DNA from: Ehrlichia ruminantium str. Welgevonden
GTDB lineage: Bacteria > Pseudomonadota > Alphaproteobacteria > Rickettsiales > Anaplasmataceae
DNA: 64,000 nucleotides
NCBI RefSeq assembly: GCF_000026005.1
Contig: NC_005295.2
Span: 744,001-808,000 of the forward strand
Direction of reading: 5' to 3'
Part shown: positions 1 through 9,875 of the stretch, in pieces
How positions within the stretch are numbered: position 1 is the stretch's first letter
Layout: each line of letters starts with the position of its first letter
Notes under the pieces: model-generated
What the model was told of the DNA's origin: nothing
The model's input: the letters and a program-made list of their open reading frames with translations, nothing else
Database searches by the model: none
Position numbers and translations under genes: made by a program

Positions 1-212
1 ATAACAATTGTATACCATATTATGCTTTCAGATATTTTTTTTCAAAACAAATACTTATTATTAGTAGAATAGTTCGACATAATAAAATAGCCATATTAAA
101 AAATATAATGTCTGTATGATTAGTAATATAAAACATTACTAAAGTACCTCTCTTAAAATCGCTAAATACTATAGTTGATAGATTATATAAATCCCATCAT
201 ATATAACTGATT

Positions 213-1475
213 TTACTCTTTTTGTACATAATGAACTATGGGATGTGTTACTATCACATTATCTATACTCTCATATATGTGTTCACTAGATTCAAATATA
301 GAATCTTCACCATCTTTATTATCTGTTGAATGAATACTACTTATATCTTCATCTTCTTCTATCGCAGAATATAATCTTTCATTTGATAATTTCAAATTTT
401 GATATAAGGTACTTTCATTTTTTTGCGATAAATAATTATGAACTACATCTTGACATGAAATTAACCTTTTCTTTGTATATGATATACAACACAATTTACG
501 GTTTTCTACTGTTTCAATATATACTTCTTCACCTAATTCTTTCAATATTAACAACTCATGAAAATGTTTATCTTTTATAGATGACATGTAACAGCTTGAT
601 ATAATTTCACCATGCTGGGTTAAAGGCATTTTAGCTTTTAATTCTAAATGTCCTCTAATCAATACTGGATAATATAATGTATTACAAAAGTTATACATTT
701 CTTCTTTGTTTATTCGTAAATACAACAATTCTGCTCTAGAACTTAATGCTTGACCAGTACGTAATTCCATAAGTAATGCAAATATATAAACTTCTGCATT
801 AGGTACCTCATAACTTTTTCTATTACCAGCATCAATATAATTGAGTACCATTTTTTTACCATGCATATTACCAATAGCTATACATTCAACATTCGATATT
901 AAGGCATCATAAGATTCTAAGGATTCTGAAACACACCTTCTAGATTTTCCTTCTAATATGCATCTATTAATCAATTCAGAACATAAAATTAGACTTCTTC
1001 TCTTATATGGTATACAGCATAATTTACGTGTTTCTACTATTTTAATATATACTTCTTTATCTAATTGATTAAGAATTGATAATTCAGCAACGCGTAAGTT
1101 TTGCGTACTCAATATTGGAATAACTGATATAACATCAGCATCTTGTTCAATAGGCCTTCTAAAATCTAATCCACCTGCACCTTGCTTGGATATTGGAAAA
1201 TAAAATATTCTTTTAAAACCTAATATTTCATTTTGCTGCAATCTTACATACACATAACATAATCCTTTGTCATTACATAACTTGACTATTAATGTAACTA
1301 TACAAATTTCTGCTGAATCAGGTATTTCGTACCTTGCCTTATCTTTCCCCTCAAAATACTTTAATACTAATTTTTCCGCACTCTTGTAACCAACAGCTAC
1401 ACACTCAATACCTATTACTTTTCCATTTCTAATATCTTCAAATATAGATTCTGGAACATTCCTTACAGTATACAC
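213..1475 (-). CDS. Orphan protein with two internal repeats and an acidic, tyrosine-containing tail
   Basis: I do not recognise this 420-residue protein. It has two similar halves of about 180 residues. Each carries a V-E-C-[VI]-A-[VI]-G segment (around residues 25 and 200), a P-[DN]-[SA]-A/E-V-x-I strand, a YVRL/YLRI strand, and a block ending E-V-Y-I-x-[IT]-V-E-x-R-K-L-C-C-I. The order of strands parallels the repeat domain of the proteins at 8650-9372, 9876-12860 and 20331-21173, so it may be a divergent member; that is inference. The last 55 residues are acidic and Ser-rich, with two Y-x-x-I motifs (ERLYSAI and EHIYESI). The start is GTG at 1475, because a perfect GGAGG lies 8 bases upstream; an in-frame TTG at 1490 overlaps that GGAGG and is unlikely. 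No signal peptide or membrane segment is seen. Confidence 0.75.
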   Translation of the reverse strand: MYTVRNVPESIFEDIRNGKVIGIECVAVGYKSAEKLVLKYFEGKDKARYEIPDSAEICIVTLIVKLCNDKGLCYVYVRLQQNEILGFKRIFYFPISKQGAGGLDFRRPIEQDADVISVIPILSTQNLRVAELSILNQLDKEVYIKIVETRKLCCIPYKRRSLILCSELINRCILEGKSRRCVSESLESYDALISNVECIAIGNMHGKKMVLNYIDAGNRKSYEVPNAEVYIFALLMELRTGQALSSRAELLYLRINKEEMYNFCNTLYYPVLIRGHLELKAKMPLTQHGEIISSCYMSSIKDKHFHELLILKELGEEVYIETVENRKLCCISYTKKRLISCQDVVHNYLSQKNESTLYQNLKLSNERLYSAIEEDEDISSIHSTDNKDGEDSIFESSEHIYESIDNVIVTHPIVHYVQKE

Positions 1476-1709
1476 ATTCTTAACCTCCAATTTTTTTTCT
1501 TAATAAATAATTAAATATACTTAAATTAGTAATACTATAAATTAAAATTTATGCAAATATTTTAAAATTAAAAACCTTGAATGATAATAAATCTATTGCT
1601 AATACTTTACAATTATTTGGAAATAAGGAAGCACTAATACATTATATTAGTAAAAGAGCACAACTTATATAAATATCCTTTTAACAAAATTTATTATATT
1701 AACTACCTG

Positions 1710-1780
1710 TGCCGTTACTAAGAATCGAACTTAGTTCTTGTCAATACCAATGACATATTCTACCATTAAACTATAACGGC
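1710..1780 (-). tRNA. tRNA-Thr (GGT anticodon)
   Basis: The minus strand folds as a standard cloverleaf. The acceptor stem is GCCGTTA/TAACGGC, the anticodon stem TGTCA/TGACA with loop TTGGTAT (anticodon GGT, reading ACC/ACU), and the T stem CTAAG/CTTAG around TTCGATT. The discriminator base is A and CCA is not encoded. A truncated copy of the 3' half and its downstream flank lies at 15353-15474. Confidence 0.93.
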
Positions 1781-1806
1781 GGTATTATTATTCTATTTTA
1801 TATTAT

Positions 1807-1929
1807 ATGGATAAGTCAAAAAAAATAAAAAACTTAGATAAAAAAAAATCTCTATCTAATGCATTAAAAGCTAATCTATTGCGCAGAAAACAAAAACAAA
1901 AACAATTAAAAGATGCCAGAGCTACCTGA
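1807..1929 (+). CDS. Small basic protein (40 aa) overlapping the mutM start
   Basis: ATG at 1807 opens a 40-residue frame that ends at 1929, 17 bases inside mutM in another frame. The product is very basic: it starts MDKSKKIKN and holds the segment LSNALKANLLRRKQKQ near residues 16-31. From memory, short proteins with an 'AL+ANL+RRK' segment are common in alphaproteobacteria, often with no assigned function, so I take this as a real gene translationally coupled to mutM. The function is unknown. A nucleic-acid or ribosome contact would suit the charge but is a guess. Confidence 0.6.
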   Translation: MDKSKKIKNLDKKKSLSNALKANLLRRKQKQKQLKDARAT

Positions 1930-2722
1930 AGTTGAAGTAGTATGTAAAATATTATCTACTAAAATTGTAGGAAAAACTATACTAAAAATACAAATTAATA
2001 GATACGATTTAAGAACACAAATCACAGAAAAATTAGCTGATATTGTGCAAGGTTGTTATATATCTAAAATCCTTAGAAAAGGAAAGTACATAATTTTTAT
2101 TTTAAACAATCAGTATTATATAGTAATACACTTAGGCATGAGTGGAACACTGATTTGCAATCATGATTATATTACTATGAAACACAATCATGTATTATTT
2201 TTCTTTAACGACAATCAAATTCTAGTTTTTAATGATCCTAGAAGATTTGGATCATTAACTTTATTAACTTATGAACAATACCTAGAATTTTTTAAGGATT
2301 TCGGCATTGATCCATTATCTGACAATTTTAATACTGAATATCTTTATAGTAGTTTCAATAGAAAAACAAGTATCAAATCTTTATTAATGAATAATAAAAT
2401 CATCACTGGTATAGGTAATATATATTCTACAGAATCCCTGTTTATGGCAAAGGTTTTACCAACTAAACTGACAACCAATATATCACAATTAGAATGTACT
2501 ACAATTGTAGAGAATCTCAAGAACATTTTATTATTATCAATAAAACATGGTGGATCAAGTATTAGAAATTATATATCTCCGACAGGAACTAAAGGCAATT
2601 TTCAAAATTATTTTTCAGTTTATAACAGAGCAGGGCTATTGTGTTATATATGTAACAATAAAATTTCAATGATCAAACAACACAGCAGAAGTACTTTTTT
2701 TTGTTCACATTGTCAATCATAA
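1913..2722 (+). CDS. mutM: Formamidopyrimidine-DNA glycosylase (MutM/Fpg)
   Basis: Bifunctional DNA glycosylase/AP lyase that removes 8-oxoguanine and ring-opened purines in base-excision repair. The 269 residues match the usual family length. Visible features are the N-terminal P-E-L-P-E-V-E motif, in which Pro2 is the catalytic amine once Met is removed and Glu3 is the general acid; the F-N-D-P-R-R-F-G segment near residue 110; the helix-two-turn-helix segment T-G-I-G-N-I-Y; and a C-terminal zinc finger with C-x2-C and C-x2-C pairs. Its start overlaps the preceding 40-aa gene by 17 bases, which suggests coupled translation. A 6-bp hairpin (GTTTAC/GTAAAC) lies just after the stop. Confidence 0.96.
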   Translation: MPELPEVEVVCKILSTKIVGKTILKIQINRYDLRTQITEKLADIVQGCYISKILRKGKYIIFILNNQYYIVIHLGMSGTLICNHDYITMKHNHVLFFFNDNQILVFNDPRRFGSLTLLTYEQYLEFFKDFGIDPLSDNFNTEYLYSSFNRKTSIKSLLMNNKIITGIGNIYSTESLFMAKVLPTKLTTNISQLECTTIVENLKNILLLSIKHGGSSIRNYISPTGTKGNFQNYFSVYNRAGLLCYICNNKISMIKQHSRSTFFCSHCQS

Positions 2723-2723
2723 G

Positions 2724-2741
2724 TTTACTTAATAGTAAACA
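2724..2741 (+). terminator. Possible weak stop hairpin after mutM
   Basis: Just after the mutM stop, GTTTAC-TTAATA-GTAAAC forms a 6-bp stem. There is no clear T run behind it, so intrinsic termination is uncertain. Confidence 0.3.
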
Positions 2742-2801
2742 TATTAATTGTAAGTTATAATATTATTATATATAATTGTATTAGTGTGTTTATTTAAAAT
2801 T

Positions 2802-3962
2802 ATGCAGTTAGTACTTTTATCAACAATAGATTCAAAAAATGGAGAAGTAGTACCATTTTTATCTAATGCTTTTTCTTACAAATATGATAGTGGTAAATTC
2901 ATTCCACAAAATATGAATCTTGCTAATAATGTTGTTTTTAGCAATGATTATAATTTTGGTGAAATAGAATTACATGGATCTATTTTTAATAGATGTAGTA
3001 TTAGTAAATGTGAATACTTTAATGAGGAGATTATTATATTACGTGGTCTTTCTAATTTTACTAGTGAAGAAGTATTTATATGCTTCTCTGATAATAATTT
3101 TGAAAATTTCTCTAATAATACTGAAGAAGATAAAATTTTGGTATTAAAAAATTATATTTGTGGAGGAAAAGTTGGTACACTTGAATTTCACGATATACTG
3201 TTAAGTTCTCTAGAAAAGTTACAATTTACAATTAGAAAATCTCACCTTAAAACAGAATTACCAAGTGCACTTACTTTTAAATCACTAGATGTGGAAAATA
3301 ATACTACCACTACTATTCAAGTAGTTTCTAGTATGCTTAATATTACTGAACCATCATGTCTTGGAGGGATAGTAGTAATATGGGCTAAACCTGATAAAAA
3401 ATATGATGACCCTAAACTTTGTTTATGTAATGCTTCATTATTTGAACGTGATAACGATGGTACACTTATCACAAGTAATAGAAAGATCATGAGTATATTA
3501 ACATCAGAAGCGCGTCATCTTCTTGATCCTGAATTATTTAAAACAATATTTACCAAGTTTTATCGTATCTCTAGTTCTTCTTATAATGAAGATATATTAA
3601 TTATAACAGGAAAAACCACAAGTAATACAACAAAATTTCTGTCTACAACACTAAAAAAGTATATGTTTAACTGTTTTGTTAAATATCAAAATGAAAATCC
3701 TATTCTTACCTTAGAAAATAGTATTTGGGAAACAGTAGGAAATGATATTACTCCTAAGCAAATATTTCTTAATATAATTTCAAGATGTACACTAACACAA
3801 ACAACAGTAGGTCCACAAAAACAATTTGTAATTTTTACATGCTATGATGAGTACGATACACAAATTAGCAATATCTACTGTAGTACTAAAAAAATATCAA
3901 ATTACCATTTAATGAACCCTAAGCTACAAGAATGTGTAAGTGTACATAGAGATGTTATGTAA
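2802..3962 (+). CDS. Orphan protein, unknown function (386 aa)
   Basis: I do not recognise this protein. It is mostly soluble, rich in Asn, Ser and Thr, and lacks an obvious signal peptide or membrane helix. Two segments look alike: I-C-G-G-K-V-G-T-L-E-F near residue 125 and I-I-T-G-K-T-T-S-N-T-T near residue 270. The first also resembles V-I-C-S-G-T-G-K-I-S-F in the protein at 34805-35404, so the two may be distant relatives; this is weak. An in-frame GTG at 2784 would add six residues. I prefer ATG 2802 because the relative also starts with Met-Gln. A decayed inverted fragment of this gene lies near 8331-8396, which shows that the locus has been copied. Confidence 0.65.
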   Translation: MQLVLLSTIDSKNGEVVPFLSNAFSYKYDSGKFIPQNMNLANNVVFSNDYNFGEIELHGSIFNRCSISKCEYFNEEIIILRGLSNFTSEEVFICFSDNNFENFSNNTEEDKILVLKNYICGGKVGTLEFHDILLSSLEKLQFTIRKSHLKTELPSALTFKSLDVENNTTTTIQVVSSMLNITEPSCLGGIVVIWAKPDKKYDDPKLCLCNASLFERDNDGTLITSNRKIMSILTSEARHLLDPELFKTIFTKFYRISSSSYNEDILIITGKTTSNTTKFLSTTLKKYMFNCFVKYQNENPILTLENSIWETVGNDITPKQIFLNIISRCTLTQTTVGPQKQFVIFTCYDEYDTQISNIYCSTKKISNYHLMNPKLQECVSVHRDVM

Positions 3963-4029
3963 GATTAATTTTCCATAATATACATTATGTAATATATATG
4001 ATAATAAAAAAATTATTAATGGCAGTATT

Positions 4030-5259
4030 TTATACATACCCCCCATCATATATATTAAGATATTGACCTTGATTATTATACATTTTTTTCTTTAATGACA
4101 GAATTTTTGGTAAATTGTTACATTCTATAGCAGAATTAAAAAAACAAAATTTATTATGATTACAATCGTTTAACATATCAATAATTTCAAATGGACCATA
4201 TTTCCATCCATATGTTAATTTTACTGCTTTATCTATAATTGATATATTAGAAGATAATTCTGGAACTAAAGAAGCAATATATATTAAAGTATTTGACCAC
4301 ACATAATACATAAATTTTCCATATTTATTATTAGTATCAAATAAACTCTCAATACTTTTAAATTCTTGATTAATATAAGATATAGATCTGTATAAGCCAG
4401 TATATAAATCTATGACCTGATTATTATATCCATTATAAAGCTCATAAGATCTATAAAAACCACCAATATTACTTGTAGAACCAGTATAACCGTCAGAAAT
4501 CATTTGAAATACTACTTTAGGAATCATATTGTATAATTGACTTAAATGATCATCATTTGGCAAGACATTAACTAAAGATTGCACAGTGGTAATAAATTTG
4601 TCTAAACCCATTTTATCTAATAATTTAAACATACCATTTGATATTCCAATATGATTATTACTGATAACAAAATCAGCTTCTTCTATCTTTATTTGAAAAT
4701 CGTAAGCTCCTATTAATACAATCATTAATAGAAATGATATAATTCTATCTAATATGAGTCCTGGAGTATTATTACATACAATTAAATTAGTACAATTAAA
4801 ACTATATAGTACATCAACTACTTTACCCTCACCTTTTTTCTTATAAAGAGCACATTGTATCAATTTTATTACATTATTATAATTAAAAAAATCTGTAATT
4901 ACCAAATTATAACAATACATATTATTTAATATTTTACTCTCTATAACATCCAATAAAAAAACTGAATTAGATGAGATAATAATATTATCACTAAGATAAG
5001 GAGTAACTTTGTTATATGTATGATATAAAAAATCTGTATTTTTTTTTTGATCACTAATATTTATTATCCAACTTACTTCTTTAAGACAAGAAAGATCATC
5101 ATTTACATTGATAACCTTTAGTAAATGATTTTCCTGTAATCCATTACCAAGATTATCTAGCTCCACTATAATAATTGGAACATTAAAATTATTTATGATA
5201 TATTCTGTTATATTACTATTTTTTGTAAAATCTATAAGTGCTATTTTATGCATTTCCAC
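4030..5259 (-). CDS. 3-hydroxyacyl-CoA dehydrogenase-like protein with degenerate NAD site
   Basis: The C-terminal part matches the 3HCDH fold: an N-T-P-G-L-I-L-D-R-I helix near residue 165 (family N-R-P-G-F-I-x-N-R), G-M-F-K-L-L-D-K-M-G-L-D near 207, and a second 3HCDH repeat with I-D-K-A-V-K-L-T-Y-G-W-K-Y-G-P-F-E near 345. The N-terminus aligns in spacing with the Rossmann fold, but the G-x-G-x-x-G loop (residues 9-16) reads I-D-F-T-K-N-S-N, with every glycine lost. The N-terminal domain also keeps a recognisable I-I-S-S-N-S strand. The frame is open over 409 codons, so it is probably expressed but unlikely to bind NAD normally. GTG 5259 is preferred to ATG 5253 because AAGGA lies 8 bases before it. 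It may have a scaffold role or be a slowly decaying beta-oxidation gene. Confidence 0.75.
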   Translation of the reverse strand: MEMHKIALIDFTKNSNITEYIINNFNVPIIIVELDNLGNGLQENHLLKVINVNDDLSCLKEVSWIINISDQKKNTDFLYHTYNKVTPYLSDNIIISSNSVFLLDVIESKILNNMYCYNLVITDFFNYNNVIKLIQCALYKKKGEGKVVDVLYSFNCTNLIVCNNTPGLILDRIISFLLMIVLIGAYDFQIKIEEADFVISNNHIGISNGMFKLLDKMGLDKFITTVQSLVNVLPNDDHLSQLYNMIPKVVFQMISDGYTGSTSNIGGFYRSYELYNGYNNQVIDLYTGLYRSISYINQEFKSIESLFDTNNKYGKFMYYVWSNTLIYIASLVPELSSNISIIDKAVKLTYGWKYGPFEIIDMLNDCNHNKFCFFNSAIECNNLPKILSLKKKMYNNQGQYLNIYDGGYV

Positions 5260-5326
5260 GAAGTTTTTCCTTTTTTAGCTATATAGCAATCTATATATGT
5301 TATACAATTAATTAACAATATATTTA

Positions 5327-5800
5327 TTAAACACCAAATTCATCTTCTATTTTCTTTACTATATCTTGTGGTGGATTTTCACCCCAACCAGAATATAATA
5401 TTTGCCCATATAATGCAACATCTATAGATCCTGACCTACTCTTAGCAAGAAACATTTCTCTCTTATGTTTGTCAACTAACACATAATGCCAAGCAGGCCT
5501 ACCATTATCTTTACCTCTAACAAGGAATAAACAATCTAACCTACTCTTCTTAGTAGATTCAGCAAAATTTTTATTACTTAATTTACTTTTTCTTAATACA
5601 TCCTTTGATTCAGAAAAAGATGAATCTTTTTCACTTTTACTACTTAATGTCTCAGAAAATTTTGTTGTTTTATTAGAAATTGCATTAGGATTATTATATC
5701 TTTGAGCAAAACCACCACTTCCACTTCCTACACTTTTTCTATTGCCAGCAAATTGTTTAGTAAACTTTGAATCACCTGTTTTTTTAGAGTCATCGCTCAT
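5327..5800 (-). CDS. Conserved small protein with disordered N-terminus and globular C-terminus
   Basis: 157 residues. Residues 1-85 are Ser/Lys/Asn-rich and low in complexity, probably disordered. Residues 88-157 form a compact globular-looking domain with the motifs G-R-P-A-W-H-Y-V-L-V-D and Y-G-Q-I-L-Y-S-G-W-G-E-N-P-P. The domain looks conserved rather than random, and I think similar unnamed proteins exist in other Rickettsiales, but I cannot assign a function. It has no membrane segment or signal peptide. It lies between the degenerate dehydrogenase gene (same strand, 67 bases downstream) and divergent miaA. Confidence 0.75.
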   Translation of the reverse strand: MSDDSKKTGDSKFTKQFAGNRKSVGSGSGGFAQRYNNPNAISNKTTKFSETLSSKSEKDSSFSESKDVLRKSKLSNKNFAESTKKSRLDCLFLVRGKDNGRPAWHYVLVDKHKREMFLAKSRSGSIDVALYGQILYSGWGENPPQDIVKKIEDEFGV

Positions 5801-5914
5801 TTATTTACCTAATTTAACTAAAATTGCATATTAACAAAATGACTAATTCTTCATTTATACTATATTTTTACTATAATTGTACATACCATAATAATTCAAT
5901 TATGTATAAACACC

Positions 5915-6817
5915 ATGAATAATGTATTAATCATTACTGGTCCCACAGCATCTGGTAAGTCTAAAATATCTATAAAAATCGCGCAAGATAATAATGGAGT
6001 TATTATCAACTGTGATTCAAAACAAATATATAAAGAAATTCCTATAATTACAGATCAGCCAAAATTAAATGAGACTTTTATACCACACAAACTATATGGA
6101 TATGTATCAGCTGTAAAACAGTACTCCGTAGCAGAATGGGTTAATGATTTAAAAAGAGAAATATATCAAACCTTTACAGAAAATAAACTACCAATTATTA
6201 CTGGAGGTAGTGGTATGTACATTAGTAGTATAATATATGGATTATCCCAGATTCCTGCAATAGAAGAAAACATTAGATATCAAACAAAACAGTTATTCAA
6301 CACTTTGGGAAATAAAGAATTTTATTCATTATTAATAGAAAAAGATCCTATAGCAAAACGTTTACACTATAACAACTCGTATCAATTACTAAGAGCATAT
6401 GAAGTTATCGAACAGACAGGAACTTCGATATTTAGATTACAAGAAGAGCTAAAACGTAAACCATTATTTGACAACTTTACTCTCTGTATACTAGTTCCAC
6501 AAAGACAGGAAGTATACAAAAAAATTAATGATCGTTTTATTAGTATGATTAATTCATCTGTAATAGAAGAAGTAAAAAATTTAATATCATTAAATATACC
6601 TAATCATTTTCCTGCTATGAAAGCTCATGGTATACCAGAAATTATTCAATATCTAACAAATAAAATTAGTATTGAAAAAGCTATAGAAATAGCTCAAAGG
6701 AATACAAGACACTATGCTAAACGTCAGTATACATGGTTTAAAAATCAATTTCCTAATGCCCTATTCTATGAATCTCAAGATCAATTATTGAAATTCATTT
6801 CTAAAAAATTTAAATAA
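5915..6817 (+). CDS. miaA: tRNA dimethylallyltransferase MiaA
   Basis: Transfers a dimethylallyl group from DMAPP to A37 of tRNAs that read UNN codons, stabilising codon-anticodon pairing. The P-loop G-P-T-A-S-G-K-S is at residues 9-16, followed by the D-S-K-Q-I-Y substrate loop near residue 35, the T-G-G-S-G-M-Y-I motif near 100, and the C-terminal R-N-T-R-x-Y-A-K-R-Q-x-T-W-F segment. The 300-residue length is normal. The gene stands alone and diverges from the small gene at 5327-5800 across a 114-bp promoter gap. Confidence 0.96.
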   Translation: MNNVLIITGPTASGKSKISIKIAQDNNGVIINCDSKQIYKEIPIITDQPKLNETFIPHKLYGYVSAVKQYSVAEWVNDLKREIYQTFTENKLPIITGGSGMYISSIIYGLSQIPAIEENIRYQTKQLFNTLGNKEFYSLLIEKDPIAKRLHYNNSYQLLRAYEVIEQTGTSIFRLQEELKRKPLFDNFTLCILVPQRQEVYKKINDRFISMINSSVIEEVKNLISLNIPNHFPAMKAHGIPEIIQYLTNKISIEKAIEIAQRNTRHYAKRQYTWFKNQFPNALFYESQDQLLKFISKKFK

Positions 6818-7189
6818 TAATTATAAATACTATTAGTTAATACTTATATATTAGATATATTACATACCTTTTTAGTATTCTAACTATTAATTATGACTTT
6901 ATTCATAAAAAATTATGAAAGCAATAATACAAACATATATATAGCACAAAAAGTTCACAAAACTTATGAAAGTAATGACATAATTGTAACTTATACCAGA
7001 GACTAATAGTACTGATTATATCAAATAATTAAAAGCAAAAATTAAGTTTAAAATATTATAAAAATCTTCAGTTTTTTTAGATATCTAAAATTTTTAATAG
7101 CGATTCACATTAATAATCATATTGACATGCCTAATAATAACGGAAAAGACATGATATATTTACCTATAATAATTAGGATATAAGTATAT
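6818..7189. other. Non-coding spacer, nothing recognised
   Basis: AT-rich sequence after miaA with stops in all frames. I saw no RNA gene or clear repeat. Decayed gene copies begin at about 7190. Confidence 0.5.
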
Positions 7190-8649
<1,460 letters not shown>

Positions 8650-9372
8650 TTAATACGTTCTCAAATTCTCTTCGCCTGATGATAAAGACTGAATACAAGT
8701 TTCAACTAATGCTTGAGCTGGTTGTTTTTCTTCTTCTTCCTCTGTTCCACTATCTTCTTGAATTGGCAATAATTCTTTTATATCAGGTAACTTTTTGCAC
8801 ATATTAGAGAAAACTGTAAGACAGTATCTCTTTCCATAATAGGATAACTTATTAGATTCTTCTTTTTCTTCTAGTATAAAATCTGCCTTTAATTTTACAA
8901 CATTTTTCAAAAAGTAATACTCATCACATCTATATCTACGTAAAGATTCTATCAATGGCCTAACAAATATACTAGTACCATAACTTACTAAATATTTACA
9001 TATTAATTGTTGTGAATTAAGTATATCATGTACAAAATTTGCTATGTTATCTCCATCAACTAAAAAACATACTTTAACATTGATGTATTTTTTTTCTAAT
9101 TCTTCATTGGATAACATAAAAGTTTTAAACAAATAACGATCATTTTTCAATATTACATTAGGTACGCTTAACATTAATAAAAATAAAGATTGTCCATTTG
9201 GTAAAATTAGTTGTCGATTTTTATGAGTCTTGGTAATATATACTTGCAATAACTTTTTATGATCTGCTGTATGACCTATACAGTAAGATCTCTTAACTTT
9301 AACATCAACAAGCAAATCTATCTTATTACATAATGTTGTATTGATAAGACGTATGACTTTATGGTTGAACAT
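8650..9372 (-). CDS. Repeat-domain family protein, single domain plus acidic tail
   Basis: 240 residues of unknown function. It carries one copy of the family domain: Y-C-I-G-H-T-A-D near residue 30, L-P-N-G-Q-S-L-F-L-L near 58, a V-C-F-L-V-D strand near 100 (YCLV in relatives), then a helical stretch. The tail after residue 195 is strongly acidic (G-T-E-E-E-E-E) and ends in Arg-Thr-Tyr. No signal peptide or membrane helix is seen. It lies head to head with the five-domain paralogue at 9876. A decayed inverted copy lies at 7190-7750. A secreted effector role is possible from the charged tail but is not shown by the sequence. Confidence 0.75.
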   Translation of the reverse strand: MFNHKVIRLINTTLCNKIDLLVDVKVKRSYCIGHTADHKKLLQVYITKTHKNRQLILPNGQSLFLLMLSVPNVILKNDRYLFKTFMLSNEELEKKYINVKVCFLVDGDNIANFVHDILNSQQLICKYLVSYGTSIFVRPLIESLRRYRCDEYYFLKNVVKLKADFILEEKEESNKLSYYGKRYCLTVFSNMCKKLPDIKELLPIQEDSGTEEEEEKQPAQALVETCIQSLSSGEENLRTY

Positions 9373-9875
9373 AGTCTTTAAATTAATACTATTAGTTATT
9401 ATATTTTAATAAGTAATATTAATTTATTAGTATAAAAAAAACATAAACATAATAAGCAATATGTCAATAGATAAAAAATTCTAATCAACAAAAGCTACTT
9501 ATTTAGTTATTAATAATATTATTATTAAACGTAGAAAATTAATTCAAAATATTAGTAAAAACCAATCAACAATATTCTTTTATCGGTTCTCATAATTAAC
9601 AAGCTATAAATACAACTATACAATTTGTAATATTATTCTATTAATACTAAAAGCTCAACTTTATGAACTATTAAGATAATAGTTGAAGTTTTTTAATATT
9701 ACTCACAATAACATCTACTTATAGTAATCAATGTTTGTTAAGACTCACCTATAGAATATTTGATGTATTTTAAGATGGATATATATAGGAAAAAGAAGAA
9801 TTAATATTCTTGTAATATTAATATATTTTAATTATATTATAAGATATGTCCTTATATATTTAATAGTTACCTGTT
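9373..9875. other. Divergent intergenic region between two family genes, with engB remnant
   Basis: This gap separates two divergent paralogues and should hold both promoters, though none can be placed with confidence. The piece at 9681-9776 is a decayed engB fragment (separate entry). The remainder is unassigned. Confidence 0.5.
9681..9776 (-). pseudogene. engB (ysxC) fragment
   Basis: The plus-strand text matches that of the intact engB gene around 28462-28562. GTTGAAGTTTT, TCACAATAACATC, TTTGTTAA and AATATTTGATGTA occur in the same order with the same spacing apart from a small deletion. It is about 95 bp, with no open frame. It shows another short copy event from the argB/engB locus. Confidence 0.7.

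Noticed and set aside
326-580. 84-codon plus-strand frame rich in Leu, Ile and Tyr
   Set aside because: It is the antisense shadow of the gene at 213-1475, with composition typical of the reverse of an AT-rich gene.
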